Positions 1-12,200 of a DNA stretch of 64,000 bases are shown piece by piece; the stretch's first letter is position 1; each line of letters starts with the position of its first letter. The DNA is from Undaria pinnatifida (lineage: Eukaryota; Sar; Phaeophyceae; Laminariales; Alariaceae): positions 11,320,120 through 11,384,119 of the forward strand of contig JABAKD010000002.1 in assembly GCA_012845835.1 (NCBI GenBank). Direction: 5' to 3'. The position numbers were made by a program, and so were the translations under genes. The notes under the pieces are model-generated. The model was given only the letters and a program-made list of their open reading frames with translations, did not search any database and was not told the origin of the DNA.

Positions 1-216
1 TTGTCAGATCTGATCAAGCAGGGCGTGGTGGAGTACGTGGATGTGAACGAGGAAAACAACTGTCTCGTCTCTCTGTCCGACGCAGACCTCACCCTCAATC
101 ACACCCACCTGGAAATCGACCCTCTAACGCTCCTGGGGGTGGTGGCCGGTCTCATCCCCTACCCGCACCACAACCAGAGTCCCCGCAACACATATCAGTG
201 CGCCATGGGCAAGCAG
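1..216 (+). CDS. RPC2: RPC2 exon A (5'-partial)
   Basis: The window opens inside this exon. It encodes [10 protein letters not shown], the [20 protein letters not shown] block and HHNQSPR...QCAMGKQ, one of the most conserved stretches of Pol III second subunits. It ends in phase 0 at CAG followed by GTATAA. The first base is not a start codon; the reading frame continues to the left. Confidence 0.93.
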
Positions 217-3200
217 GTATAACGGGTTAGATGTCGGGGAGGACGGGGGGGGGGTACTCATTTCGTTTTTTTTTTGGGGGGGGAGGGGGGGTTGACTACT
301 ACGTGTACACTGTACGGGGGAATAATCGCATCCGCGATAAAAAAAAATAGGAAGCATGCATCGACTTTCTATCGTTCCTGGGGGTGGTAGCCGGTCTCAT
401 CCCCTACCGCCACCACAGCCAGAGTCCTCGACATGCACCAGTGCGCCATGGGCAAGCAAGTGAGAATAGCTGGACTATTGGGCGGGGGGGGGTTAGGGGG
501 GGTGCACTCATGTCACACACGACCGTTTCAGGACATAAACCCGCGCATCCCTCCGATGCCCGGACGGAGCACGTTGGGTTTTCGCCAACCAGGCACTTCT
601 GGTACAAAGCGCGAGGGGGTAGGGGGGGGGGGGGGGGTGACTGCTGCTTTGTTGCGGGCGTACATCGTCAATGCCATGAGTCAAGAGAGGCCTCCAGGGG
701 TACGCCATTTCGGCTCCGTTTTTTTTCCCCCTTCGACTGACCAGGGGCACACGAGGGGAAAAGTAAATAAAAAATCCTACCGCTATTTCAAAGGCGTAGA
801 CAGCGGGGGTTGCGCGAAAACCAAGTTAAAAATATGGATTTTGTTTTGCAACATTTAGGAGCGTGGGGTCATTTTTTTTTCTCTCTTTGTCGCGAACCCT
901 CGGTGTGGGAGAGACTATTCACACCTGAAAAAAACATTGACACCGATCGTTCGGTTTTGACGTGTCCTCAGGCCATGGGCACGACGGCGCTCAACATGCA
1001 CGAGCGCATGGATGGTCTGCTCTACGCCCTGGTGCACCCTCAAAAGCCTATGGTGACCACGAGAGTCTTGGACCTTGTGCACTTCGACCAGGCGAGTTTT
1101 GCTGAACATGCTATGATACCATGAATAACAGCAAATAATTATATTTTAATCGGAAGGTTTCATTTTTGCATTTGAATATTCATTTTTTTTTATGGAAATG
1201 AGATTCGTAGTGGAATTTTGTTGCAATTTTCTTTTAATATTATATGTATACACTACATTGAAGCACAAAAAATATGAATACACCCTTACAAATCCGCTTG
1301 GTTATTTGTTCTTGTTCTCACATCAACTCGCATAATCGAGTCCGTGGGCACAGGATAGGCTCCAGTCACTCTGGAGTGGAGGAATACCCCACAGAAAAAA
1401 CACAAACTAAACCAAAAGTGGTACACGCATATCTCATAACTTGGTATACGGTACCAGGTATGTTTTTTTTTATGGTTTTGTTGTGTCCCCGGACTAGATT
1501 TCGGGAAAAATCAGCGAGGGAAAGAACGTCATCGTCTTCATCGTAAACACCATTACTACTGTAGATGGCTGTAGCGGCTAACATTCGTACTTTCTGTACG
1601 GTGCTCTCGTATGATTTACTGTGGCGTTGTACTTCGATCAGGCGAGTAGATGGTTGTGTAGGTTTACATGTACACTTGATACACGGTATTCTTGCTTGTT
1701 TTTCTGCAACGCTGCACAGTACGTACAACTCACACGCGAGCTCGGCATGCTCTCCTCGTGTATGACTGCCGCCTCCACGAGCGTTCACTTCGCGCACCAC
1801 CATAGAGCCTATCTACATACTTGGAGATGGCCATGCTGAACACGCGAGTTCGGCGTGTTTTTCCCTGTGTGTATGTCTGCCACTGAATAATTGACCTCAG
1901 CATATGGTTCCTCGCGTGTGTTTGCTGCTCAATTCTATTACTACTGCAAACCATACTATTTCCAAGAAGTGTGTCCCTAAAAACGTGGGCATACAGTTTT
2001 CAAGGGATTAACGACGCCTGCAACAATAGAACGATAGAGGTATATACCATTTTTTGCCCAAAGTGTCGTCTGGATGACGGAGCTCTTTGACCCGAAATAG
2101 TAAGAACATCGTTCTTGTTTTGCGTTGTTGTTGTTTGTTTGAATACCTAGGTCAGGGATTTGTTCATCTGGTTGCGTTTTCAGTTTACAGTAGGGATCGC
2201 CCAATACGGGGTTATCCCGATATAAGGCTGTCGAAATCGCCTAGCGCGACTGGGGAGTTGCACTCATAACCTGGAACGAACGATTGAGGTGAAAAAGGCG
2301 GTCTTGTAGTTTGCTCTGGCACAACACGGCCTTACCGGAGGACCTACTGTATTCAAAAATCTGTTTTTGCGGTCTAATAAGGTGTCATAAGGTCTATTAA
2401 GGTATCATAAGGTCTAGTAAGGTATCACAAGGTATCATAAGGTACAAAAATGTATAATGAGGTATAATAAGGTATACTTAGGTATCACAAGGTATCATAA
2501 GGTACAATATTATCAAATAAGGTCATCGGGTACAATAATGTATAATAAGGCATAATAAGGTATAATAAGGTATACTTAGGTCTTATAATGGATCATGAGG
2601 TATCATAAGGTGCAATAATGTCTAATAAGGTTATAATGTCTAACAAGGTATAGTAAGGTATAATAAAATGTATAAAGGTATAGTCTAAGAAGGTATAGTA
2701 TTTCTAGAATGTTCCTCAAGTGAGGAGGGCCTCTACCGTGGGTGTGTCTGACACGCTAGCGCGGATTTTTTTTTTCTCGCGTATCATGTGCCTGCTGTGT
2801 CGCCCACAGGTTCCTGGCGGTCAGAACGCGTCGATCGCGGTGATGTCTTACTCCGGCTACGACATCGAAGACGCCATCGTGCTCAACCGAGGATCTCTTG
2901 ACCGTGGCTTCGGGAGGTGCATGGTCTTCAGGAAGCACCAGGTCAGAATTCCCGTATAACAACACGAGCGGGTGTCGGTCTTTAACGCCTTTACAACAGG
3001 AAAGCCCGTTCTGGGGGGAGAATTACTTGAAATTAGTACTGGGAGGTATGTTGGGGCTCTAAAGGGGTTAAGGTCAGCCTTAGGTTTACGTTATCCCTGT
3101 CAGAACTTCACAATATACCTCTCGCTAATGGTGCTCTACCAAGGATTACCGTGGGTTCGGGAGGTGCATGGTGTTCAGAAAGCACCAGGTCAGAACGCCC

Positions 3201-6200
3201 GTGTAATATTTTCTCTCGCTGTCGATGCCATCCATTTCGCATATTCCACGTTGTCCCGTCATTATGGGATCCTTTTTGCCCTTGGTCTTGCCCTTGCCCT
3301 TATCGACGTTTCTGCTCTGGTCCGACGCGGACCCTTACCTCCCACCATGCGTGCTACGATTTAGGGGTAGCACCTTATCGCCCACTTTGAACCCATCCGA
3401 TTTAAGATTTTCTAGCGCTATTCACGTGTCAGGAAGATTTCGAAAGGTCGGGGTCGAGTCCGATCGGATCAGGGGGTGCTCGAAATCACGCAGGTCTTGC
3501 CGGGTCAGGAGTTTTTCAAAACTCACGGATCGGGTCGGTTCGGGTCGAGTCGGGTCGGGTCGGGTCGGGTCGGGTCGGGTCGGGTCGGGTCGGGTCGGGT
3601 CGGGTCGGGTCGGGTCGGGTCGGGTCGGGTCGGGTCGGGTCGGGTCGGGTCGGGTCGGGTCGGGTCGGGTCGGGTCAGGTCGGGTCGGGTCGGGTCAGGC
3701 CGACCCGAAACCGGCACGACCCGCGATAAATGGCCCGTGAAAGACCCTGAAACATTTGACTATCGGGGCTCCCGAATTGTAGACGATTAGACTATTAGAG
3801 TAATAGACTACCTAATATTGTTGGAATACCGGTCGTGTTTGACGACACCACGCGCTCAACTTTTTCTGAACGACGGCCTCCCTTCGTATCCCACCTTAAC
3901 CGCTTTAGAGCCCCAAAATCCCTCCCGATCCTAATTTCAAGTAAAATTGTCAAAAAAAGGGTTTCCAGTTGTATAGGCGTTAACGCGACATCGTCCAACT
4001 TCCGTTGTTTGTTGTGCAGCAATGTTTTTGTGTACCTATAATATGATCATGGGATTGCTCTTTTGGGGTTTCACTTTCATTTTTTGTCGCAGAACAGTTT
4101 TTAAATGAGATACAGAGCTCCGAAAGTCAGGAAGGGGCCTCATAATCAAAATGATGCATCAGTACCGCAGCATGTGTCATTTTAGAATGCCTTATATTGT
4201 CTGTTGTAATCCTACGACTGTAGAGCATGGAAGCGTTGATCAACTTACACTTTCATTTTGTCCTCACAGGCAGATGTTTTGGGGGGGGGGCGGAGAGGAT
4301 ATATAGATCTTCTCAAGTGGGGACGCTCAGAGAAAGTACCCCTGCAGTCGCGTGCACCCCATCTTCCGTCCTGCCCCCCCGGCTGCTACGGCATGTGGTC
4401 AACAAACATTTGTCCAACTGGCCCATCCCTACGTGCAGGTGCCCATTAGGAAGTACCCAAACGGAACGCAGGATAAGATCGTTGGCAAAGTCAGAGCGTC
4501 GGAGTTTCCCAGGGGAGCAGAGGTGAGCAATGCAATGCTCCTTTTGCGGGTCTGGCGTTCTTTGCTTCTGCTGTTTTTTTTCGTTTGCTAGTTTTGTTTT
4601 TTTATCGTCGCAGTTACTTTCCAGCTCAACGTTGTTGGGGGTTTGTGTTCTCAGCGCCAAACCAAAAGGAGACCGTTTCGAGTTGACTGGCGCGTCGTCC
4701 CTTTCGACGACGCGTCCATTTCAAATTGACTGACGCGTCCGCCGTACGCCAACGCCCTCAATTTGACGCCGTTTGCGAGTATCACATATCCTGCTGCGCA
4801 AGTTCCTAGGGACCGCTGTACTTTTTTTTTTTTTCGTTGGCTCACACAAGGGCAAACCACTAAAAGAGAATTCGACGCCCAACACCACAGTCCTAAAAAC
4901 GTCGGCATGAAAAACAAACCATTGGGGTGGGGTTTTTGCTCGAAATTTATGTTACCGTAGACGTTTTTTTTTTCCTCACTTTTTTTAAGTAATGGTATTA
5001 TGACCCGCCCCTCCCCCCCCCCACTGTCTAAATCTCGAAAAAAAGGTGTCGTTTTTATTACATTCGGCTCACATGGCGTTTTTTTTCTTTTTTTATGCAT
5101 TATTTCGCGTACTCCAGGACCCTCGATGGCCGCGGTACAAGGCACTGGACGAAGATGGAATCTGCAGGGTTGGCGCTAGGCTCGATCCCGGCACTATCAT
5201 GGTCAACAAGCACTCGCCAGCCAGCACGTCGGGTATGTGCATATCTCCAAATGTGATAGCAGCTTAAACGGAAGTCGAACGGTAAAAGACCTGCGACAGA
5301 AGGAAACACTGGTCGACCACTCTTTAAGGGGAGAATCGTATAGGCGAGGTGTTGTTTGTGTGAACGAGGTCCGCCCACTTTTCAGGAGGATGATAGTGGT
5401 TTGTGATCGTCAATTTTCACTTTTTTTCCCCTCAAAGGGGTTCGTTGGCCCACCATAAAATGGAAGCACGGGTAGTCGCCATTGCGCCCAATACTGTATG
5501 CGCGGGTTGACTTGCTTACGCGTTTGAGCAGTCGTTGGCATACCGTACCGATTATTAACATACATACATCAAGGTGATGAGACGATCGATCAGTTTGACA
5601 ACGTTTTGTCTGTTGAGTTTTGTTGTCTTGTTCGCTCACGCGTTTGCTAGCCTACTGTTTACCTCGTGTTCGTTGCGGTTGGCATTGCAATGGCCAAATC
5701 ACCTTGCTGTGTTTGCACTGCGTATCTCTGTCTGATAGTTTGTGACCGCAGAGGTCCTCTCTCAAGGAGGCATCGGCACCAACACTGGTTGAGCTGATTG
5801 CAGATGGGTGAAAATATCAGTTTAACATCAAGAACACAGACAGCAACAAAGATGATGAGACGGTCAGTGCGGCACCGTTTGGTGTGTTGAGTTTGTAGTT
5901 TCGTGGGCGACTTTCCCCTTTGGTGCCGCTGAGTGATTCTGCTTGTGACACGCGAGGAAACTTTCAGAAAAAAATGCGGGCATTATCTTGCATCTGTCTG
6001 CTCAGTCGCAACAGAAAGCTCTTTTTAGAGCCGTTCGGACGTTCCGTTGCATCTATCTACTCGATCGCGGCAGAAAGCTTTTTTTTAGAGCTATGAATTA
6101 CCTGAGCTTGACGGCTGTGATAGCTATTAGTTGGGTGGCGAATTGTTGCCAAGCAAGGTGACTTTAGTCTTTCTCGATTCAAAATAACGTTGCGAACCAC

Positions 6201-9200
6201 AAACGCACCAGTCAGTTCCGAAAACACAAAAAACTCCGCAAAGTACCACAAGGGACTACTCATATTAACAACTGCAGTACCTCGCCGACTACTAACTATA
6301 TCGTGAAAAAAAGAAAGGTCAGCCAGCCAGCTCGCATCCCGACGTAACCCTTGTGTTTTTTTCCCTGCCCCTAGTCGGCGACCTACTTTTAGTATAATTA
6401 GCCAACCCACAGCCCTATCAATTTCCAAGGTATTTTGTCTCCTGCTTCCGCGTCAGGTATTGATTCCTTTCTTGCCCCTGTGCCTCGGCGGATAGGGGCT
6501 GCGGGGCCGAGACGACCAGGCTTCGCCTCAAATCTTCTGTCGATCGCGACAGAAAGCTCCATTTTACGTTCTTGATCGTAACGGGAAGCTCAATTTATTC
6601 TCTCCCGCATCCTCTATCAATTCGTTTTTGTTTTTTTACTATGCGTCGGAGGATAGGGACTACGGGGCCGAGCCAACCAGACTTCGCGTCAACCCCTCTC
6701 TCCTATAAGGCGCCGGCCGAGAGCTATGTGGACAAGGTGCGAACTGGTTACCTCATGCTACGGTAGAGGCTCGCCTTCATGCCTCTTCAACCGAAAACTC
6801 GGGGGGGACAATTCACTTGAAATTAGTATCGGGAGGGGGTTTGGAGGTCTAAAGTTCGGTTCAGTTTATATGGCTCCTCACGGGCTGCTACCCAGGGCTA
6901 CCGACCCTGGCATTGTTTCGACGGTAGTCAAGGCGGCACCTCGTTGCCAGAGAGTAAGTTTCATTGGTGATTTAGACAATGATTTATCTCTGTATACTTG
7001 TGTGTGGCGTGTTAACTTCTGTGTTTTCTGTGCAGGTGGTACTCATGGCATTTCATCGTAGAGAGTAGTTTACTGCAGTAACATTTCGCGGTCGCTTTAA
7101 CTCGTGTGTAGTTTGGGATTAGTGAGGCCTCCCTGCTGCAATACTACCCCGGCGTTGATTCGATCGCTATCAACGCGGCACCTCGTCGCAAAGAGTAGTT
7201 GCTCCGGTAAGATGAACATTACAAAGCAGAAGCCGATGTCGTTGTCCGCGTCTCGCGCGCAACGATGGGTGGGCGGGATGGTCTGTTTTCCTTAACCGTT
7301 ACCTACTCCCTCGTGCCGTCGTCGGTCAATGGTATCGCAAGTGTCCTCCGTTGTCTTTCCATTTGCTCTCACAGCGCCTCCTGCAGGCTTTCTCCCAACC
7401 CGGGGATGCCCTTCGTGCGTTCCCGGATTCAGTTCCGAAATTACTGGAGTAACATTTCGTCGTCGCTTTAGCTCGTATATAGTTTGGGGTTGATGAGGCC
7501 TCTTTGCTGCGGCATGAGATCACTCCCATCCTTGTTGTCGCTTTCCTTTGTCTCAATGCCGTCTTATATTTGTCTCATATAGTTATTATCATTGACCTTT
7601 CCGCTGGTATCCTTGTTGTCCTTATTCTACCCAAACTGCTACCTTAGTCTCTAGTGGGTTCGACTTCAGCTAGCCCTCCTGAATGCTGTATACAAACGTG
7701 CTAACTGGTGGGACAGCGGTAAGGCGTCTGCCTCCATGAATGCCGTTTCGCGAGAATGCTTTGCCCCTGCCGCCGCCGCGGCCGCTGTTACCCCCACGTA
7801 TCTGCATACAACGGAGGCGAACTTCCACCCCACATATTCCATCAAAACGTCCATGGCCGTACCGTCCATGTGATGGCTCGCCGCTCCTCCCACTCGAAAG
7901 GAGCGCATGGTGTACCGCTTATTTGCCATGCCCGCCGCCCGCAAATGGGTACGGAGGCTGGTGGTCATCTGCACTACCGTCAGAGCCACATCTCCCTTCT
8001 CCCCCCCTTCTAGAACGCTCGGAAACAATAATCCTGACCCCTCGGCGAGTGACCACTGCCTGGATTCCGCCGCCTGCTGGTATTCCACCATGGTTGCGAC
8101 CGTGCAGATTTAGCGGCAGTCTAGATTCTTCCTTACCGCGACCGCTTAAGCGGAATTCCGCAACGTCTTCCCGAATAGGAAGTTGAAGATGAACCCCTCA
8201 CCTCCCGCCATCTGCAACACTTGTGCTGCTACCGCTACTGACAACTGAAAACCGCGCTTCATCGTATGGAAAGCCACGCAGAAAATGGCCACATGCCGGA
8301 TCATTGCGATGCGTTCTACTGCGGTGGGCAACGTCTGTGCGCGTCGGCGCATGTTGCGCACCAGCTTACGCAGCTGCACTGCCACCAGTGGGGGCGCCTG
8401 TTTCACCCCTACTCCTACTCGCCGCTGCTCTGCACGAATGATAGATACCCTCGCGCTAACGGGCTCGCTGCTGGGTTGCCCCGTTTCTCGACGCAATCCA
8501 AGTCGTCTAATTTTTTCCCGAGCTGTTCATCATGGCACATTTCAGCTTGAATGCGTGCCCTTTGTGTAGGGATGCTGTGCCGTACCTCTTCTTGCAGTGC
8601 CCGTCCGGCCGGCACTGTACGTCACTATCAGACCCAACTGGGCAGCTAGCACTATGCACCAGCTTCGTGTCGTTCCCGTTTGACTCTAGCCAGCATATCC
8701 ACTCGAATACGTCTGCGTCGGTCGCGGTCTGCCAGCCCCTTACGGTATTCGCCCTCGCCCTCACGAACCCATCAAAGTTGTCGGCCACTCGACGTTTACG
8801 CTGTTGGCCGGCCGTGCTTGCTAACGCCGCTCGTACTTGGCGGATGCGCTCGTTGAGCGTGCTGTCGATGATGACGGCGGGTGCCTCAGTAGTCCGCGGT
8901 ACCGGGGGGGCGCGGCACCCCTCCTGCAGGCTTTCTCCCAATCCGGGGATGCCCGTCGTGCGCCCCCGGATTTGGTTCCGAAATTACTCCGATAAGATAA
9001 CTAATAGCTACGGTTGTATGCTTTTGTATTCGTTGTATGAACATGTTTCTGTGTATGAACGTATTTTCTGTGTATGGACGTATTTTCTGTGTATGGACGT
9101 TTTTCTGTGCAGGTGGTGCTCACGGCGAACGAGAACGAGGACTACCTGATCAAGATCCTTCTCCGGCAGACGAGAAGACCAGAGGTGAACAAACACGTCA

Positions 9201-12200
9201 CCCGTGTCATGTGGGGCGGAAACCGGACCAACCTCAACGGGTCCGGCGCAAAAGGAACGCCACCGCACGCTGTGGAACAACCAGAGAGTGTGTGATGCAG
9301 ACCAGACCGTCCAAGGACAACGTGTGTCGACGCTTGTCTGCTCTCGTCTCGTTGTACTTTACAATATTTGTTTTGAGACTATATCTCTTCTTCGACATGG
9401 ACAGGAGGGGGTGTGCGGCATCATCGCCCCCCAGACGCTTCGCCGATATGTTGCGTTTCGATTAATGAATGTCTTGAATTAGTGAGGGCGGTTGAAACAA
9501 GACACTAAATAGGTTTAGTTTCATACGAGAGGGTAATTTCATTATTTCCACACTCGGGGCAGACGATATCGAGACGCAAACCAGACCACGCATAAACACG
9601 GTGTGTCCATTGTTGATGCCGCACTCTGCCTGCTATTATGCCGTCTTCAGACCATCTGAAGCTTTCGTGTGTCGATTGTTTGACCCCACAATCTGTCAGA
9701 TATCTCGTGGCGTGTTCAGACCTTCCAAAGACACCGTGTGTCGGTTGTTAACGCCGCACCCTGGCTGTCTGCTCTCGTCGTATTTTCGACCAACCATCGT
9801 CGTGCAGTACTTTCATTCGATCATCGTCGTGCATTACTTTAATTCAAGCATCGCCGTAGTTCAGTCAACCATCGTCGTGCTTTCAATCAACCGTCGTCGT
9901 ACGTTCAACCAATCATCGTACTCTATAATCAACCATGGTCGTACTTCAATCAACCGTGGTCGGGCTTTCGATCAAACACCTTTGCGTTTTCATTAAACCA
10001 TCGTCGTACGTTCAACCAATCATCGTAATTTTATTCCAACCATGGTCGTACTTCAATCAACCATGGTCGGGATTTCAATCAAGCACCATTGATCTTTCAT
10101 TCAACCATCGTCTTGCTTTCAAGGAACCATCTTCGTACTTCCAATCAACCATGGTCGTAGTTCAATAAGCTTGCTTTCGATCAACCGTTCTCGTACTTTC
10201 AAACATTGTGCAATACTTTGTTTCGATCAAACCAGGTGGGCGACAAGTTCTCTTCTCGACACGGACAGAAGGGGGTGTGCGGCATCATCGTTCCCCAGGA
10301 GGACATGCCCTTCGCGGATTCGGGCATCTGCCCCGACCTCATCATGAACCCCCACGGTTTCCCGTCGCGCATGACCGTGGGAAAGATGGTTGAGCTCGTC
10401 GCCGGCAAGGTATGATCGGAGGGTAAAGCTTCGGCAATAATCGGATCAACCAATAGAGAGACGCAAAACACATGTGGTGCTTTCTTTTTCGTGACTGAGT
10501 TGCCACAGGAGCGATGTGCCACCAGAGTAAGTGAGCAACACATGGGAAAAAAACATGGAAATATATTAATTTGGGGCCTTACTTTTTCGTGACAAAACTA
10601 ATCCTGCCACCAAAGCGATGTGCACGAGAAGTACGTGCTAAACGGGAATTTTTTCCTTTGTGGTTTTGATGAGTTTGATGTCGAGCCCCCACACGGTTTT
10701 CCGTCACGCATGACGGTGGGAAATATGGTGAAGCTTGTCGCCGGCAAGGTGTGATCGGAGGATTAGCAGTGACCAAGGCCACAGTTCGGGGGTTAGGGGG
10801 AGGAGGGGGGGCATGTCCACTACCGCGCCAGTGGCTCTGTACCCCTTTCCCAAACGGACGTAAACAGCACGATTTCCTGGCGCGACGTAAGAATCAGTTA
10901 CATGACAGTGCATATCTCGAAGCCGTAAATCACAAAGGCTTGTTACGACACTGCCAAAAAAAAAATGGGTAAGCATTCGCGCGAGTGGCCCGCCCTGTTG
11001 GTTGTGTTGCACTGTCCACTAGACCACGCTTGTCCCGTTGCTGTTTGCTAACGCGGAATATTATAGAGGAGCTTAATATATCAATGATTTATTTGTGTAT
11101 ATAATATATAGATTAACTATGTTTGTATCTACCGGCAACCCCATACCCCGAGCACCGTCCAACACGAGGAAACCCCGTCACGCCCCGAAGATGAAGTAGC
11201 CGGCCCTGGGCGGCGGATAAAATATACCCTAAACCTGACCCATTACCCCCCTCAATTGGACCAACACGTTAAAAAGACATTGAAACGTTTAGTGCGTTCC
11301 TTTTTCGTTAAGCTGCGACGAAAGCAAAGGACTACAAGTGTACGTACGAAGCAGGATGAGCTTTGTGTGGTGTTGATGGTTTTGGTGTCGAACCCACACA
11401 CGGCTTCCCGTCGCGCATGACCGTAGGCAAAAATATTGTCGACCTCGTCGCCGACATGGTGGAAAGGATACCGGTAGCCGTCCATCGGAACCAACCCATT
11501 TAAATTGTTCTTTTTTAATTGTCTTCGTTACTGTTCAGCTCACCTTTAGGAGGTGTTATTCCCCATGCCCATATCGAAAATGCCCATCAACGGTACGACA
11601 CGACAACTGCTGTATTCGTGTGCTTTGTCTGAAGTTTGTCTAGTTTTTCGCTTTTTCTTGCGGTCGCTGTCGCAGGCGGGCGTCCTGCACGGACACCAGG
11701 CCTACGGGACGGCCTTCGGGGAGGAGTACGGGAGCGCTGATCGCGTCCACCTATGCTGCCAGGTGACAAAATTACGCCTGAAGAATTTGCACGGAATGTT
11801 CTGTTGTGACCATATACGGTCAGCTTGTATGTGTTGGTGTACCGAGTTTCAGATCGTCATTGGGGTTGATTTCTTTTTTTTGAATTTTCGGGATGCGGGA
11901 AGACGATATAAACCGCTGCGCCAAGCGTTGTCGTTAACCTTGATGACTCGCTTTTCTAACCCCTCCTCGTCACCTCCCCAGGCTTTGGTTGAACGTGGCT
12001 ACAGCTACGTGGGGAAAGACATGCTCACGTCCGGGACTGGCGGGGAGCCTCTTATGAACTACATCTTCGCTGGACCCGTGTTTTACCAGAAGCTTAAGCA
12101 CATGGTCATGGACAAGGTGGTTACTATGTATTGGGGATTCACAGTTCTCACATCTTTAACCCCTTTGGAACTACCCTACCCTCCTTTGGGGAACGAAGTA

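Larger units (their letters stand above)
3018..3952. repeat. Candidate element between ~55 bp inverted repeats, enclosing an exon C copy and the CGGGT array
   Basis: The segment 3018-3074 (core ACTTGAAATTAGTACTGGGA then GGGGCTCTAAAGGGGTTAAGG) returns as its reverse complement at about 3892-3952. A third direct copy is at about 6807-6857 in intron 5/6 territory. Between the inverted copies lie a degraded exon C and a pentanucleotide array. This could be a transposon that captured exon sequence or two independent insertions of a short repeat. No target-site duplication could be fixed. Confidence 0.55.

Noticed and set aside
3523-3790. Three long overlapping ORFs over the CGGGT array
   Set aside because: A pentanucleotide repeat leaves all frames open; the proteins are pure SGRVG/TRPDP repeats.
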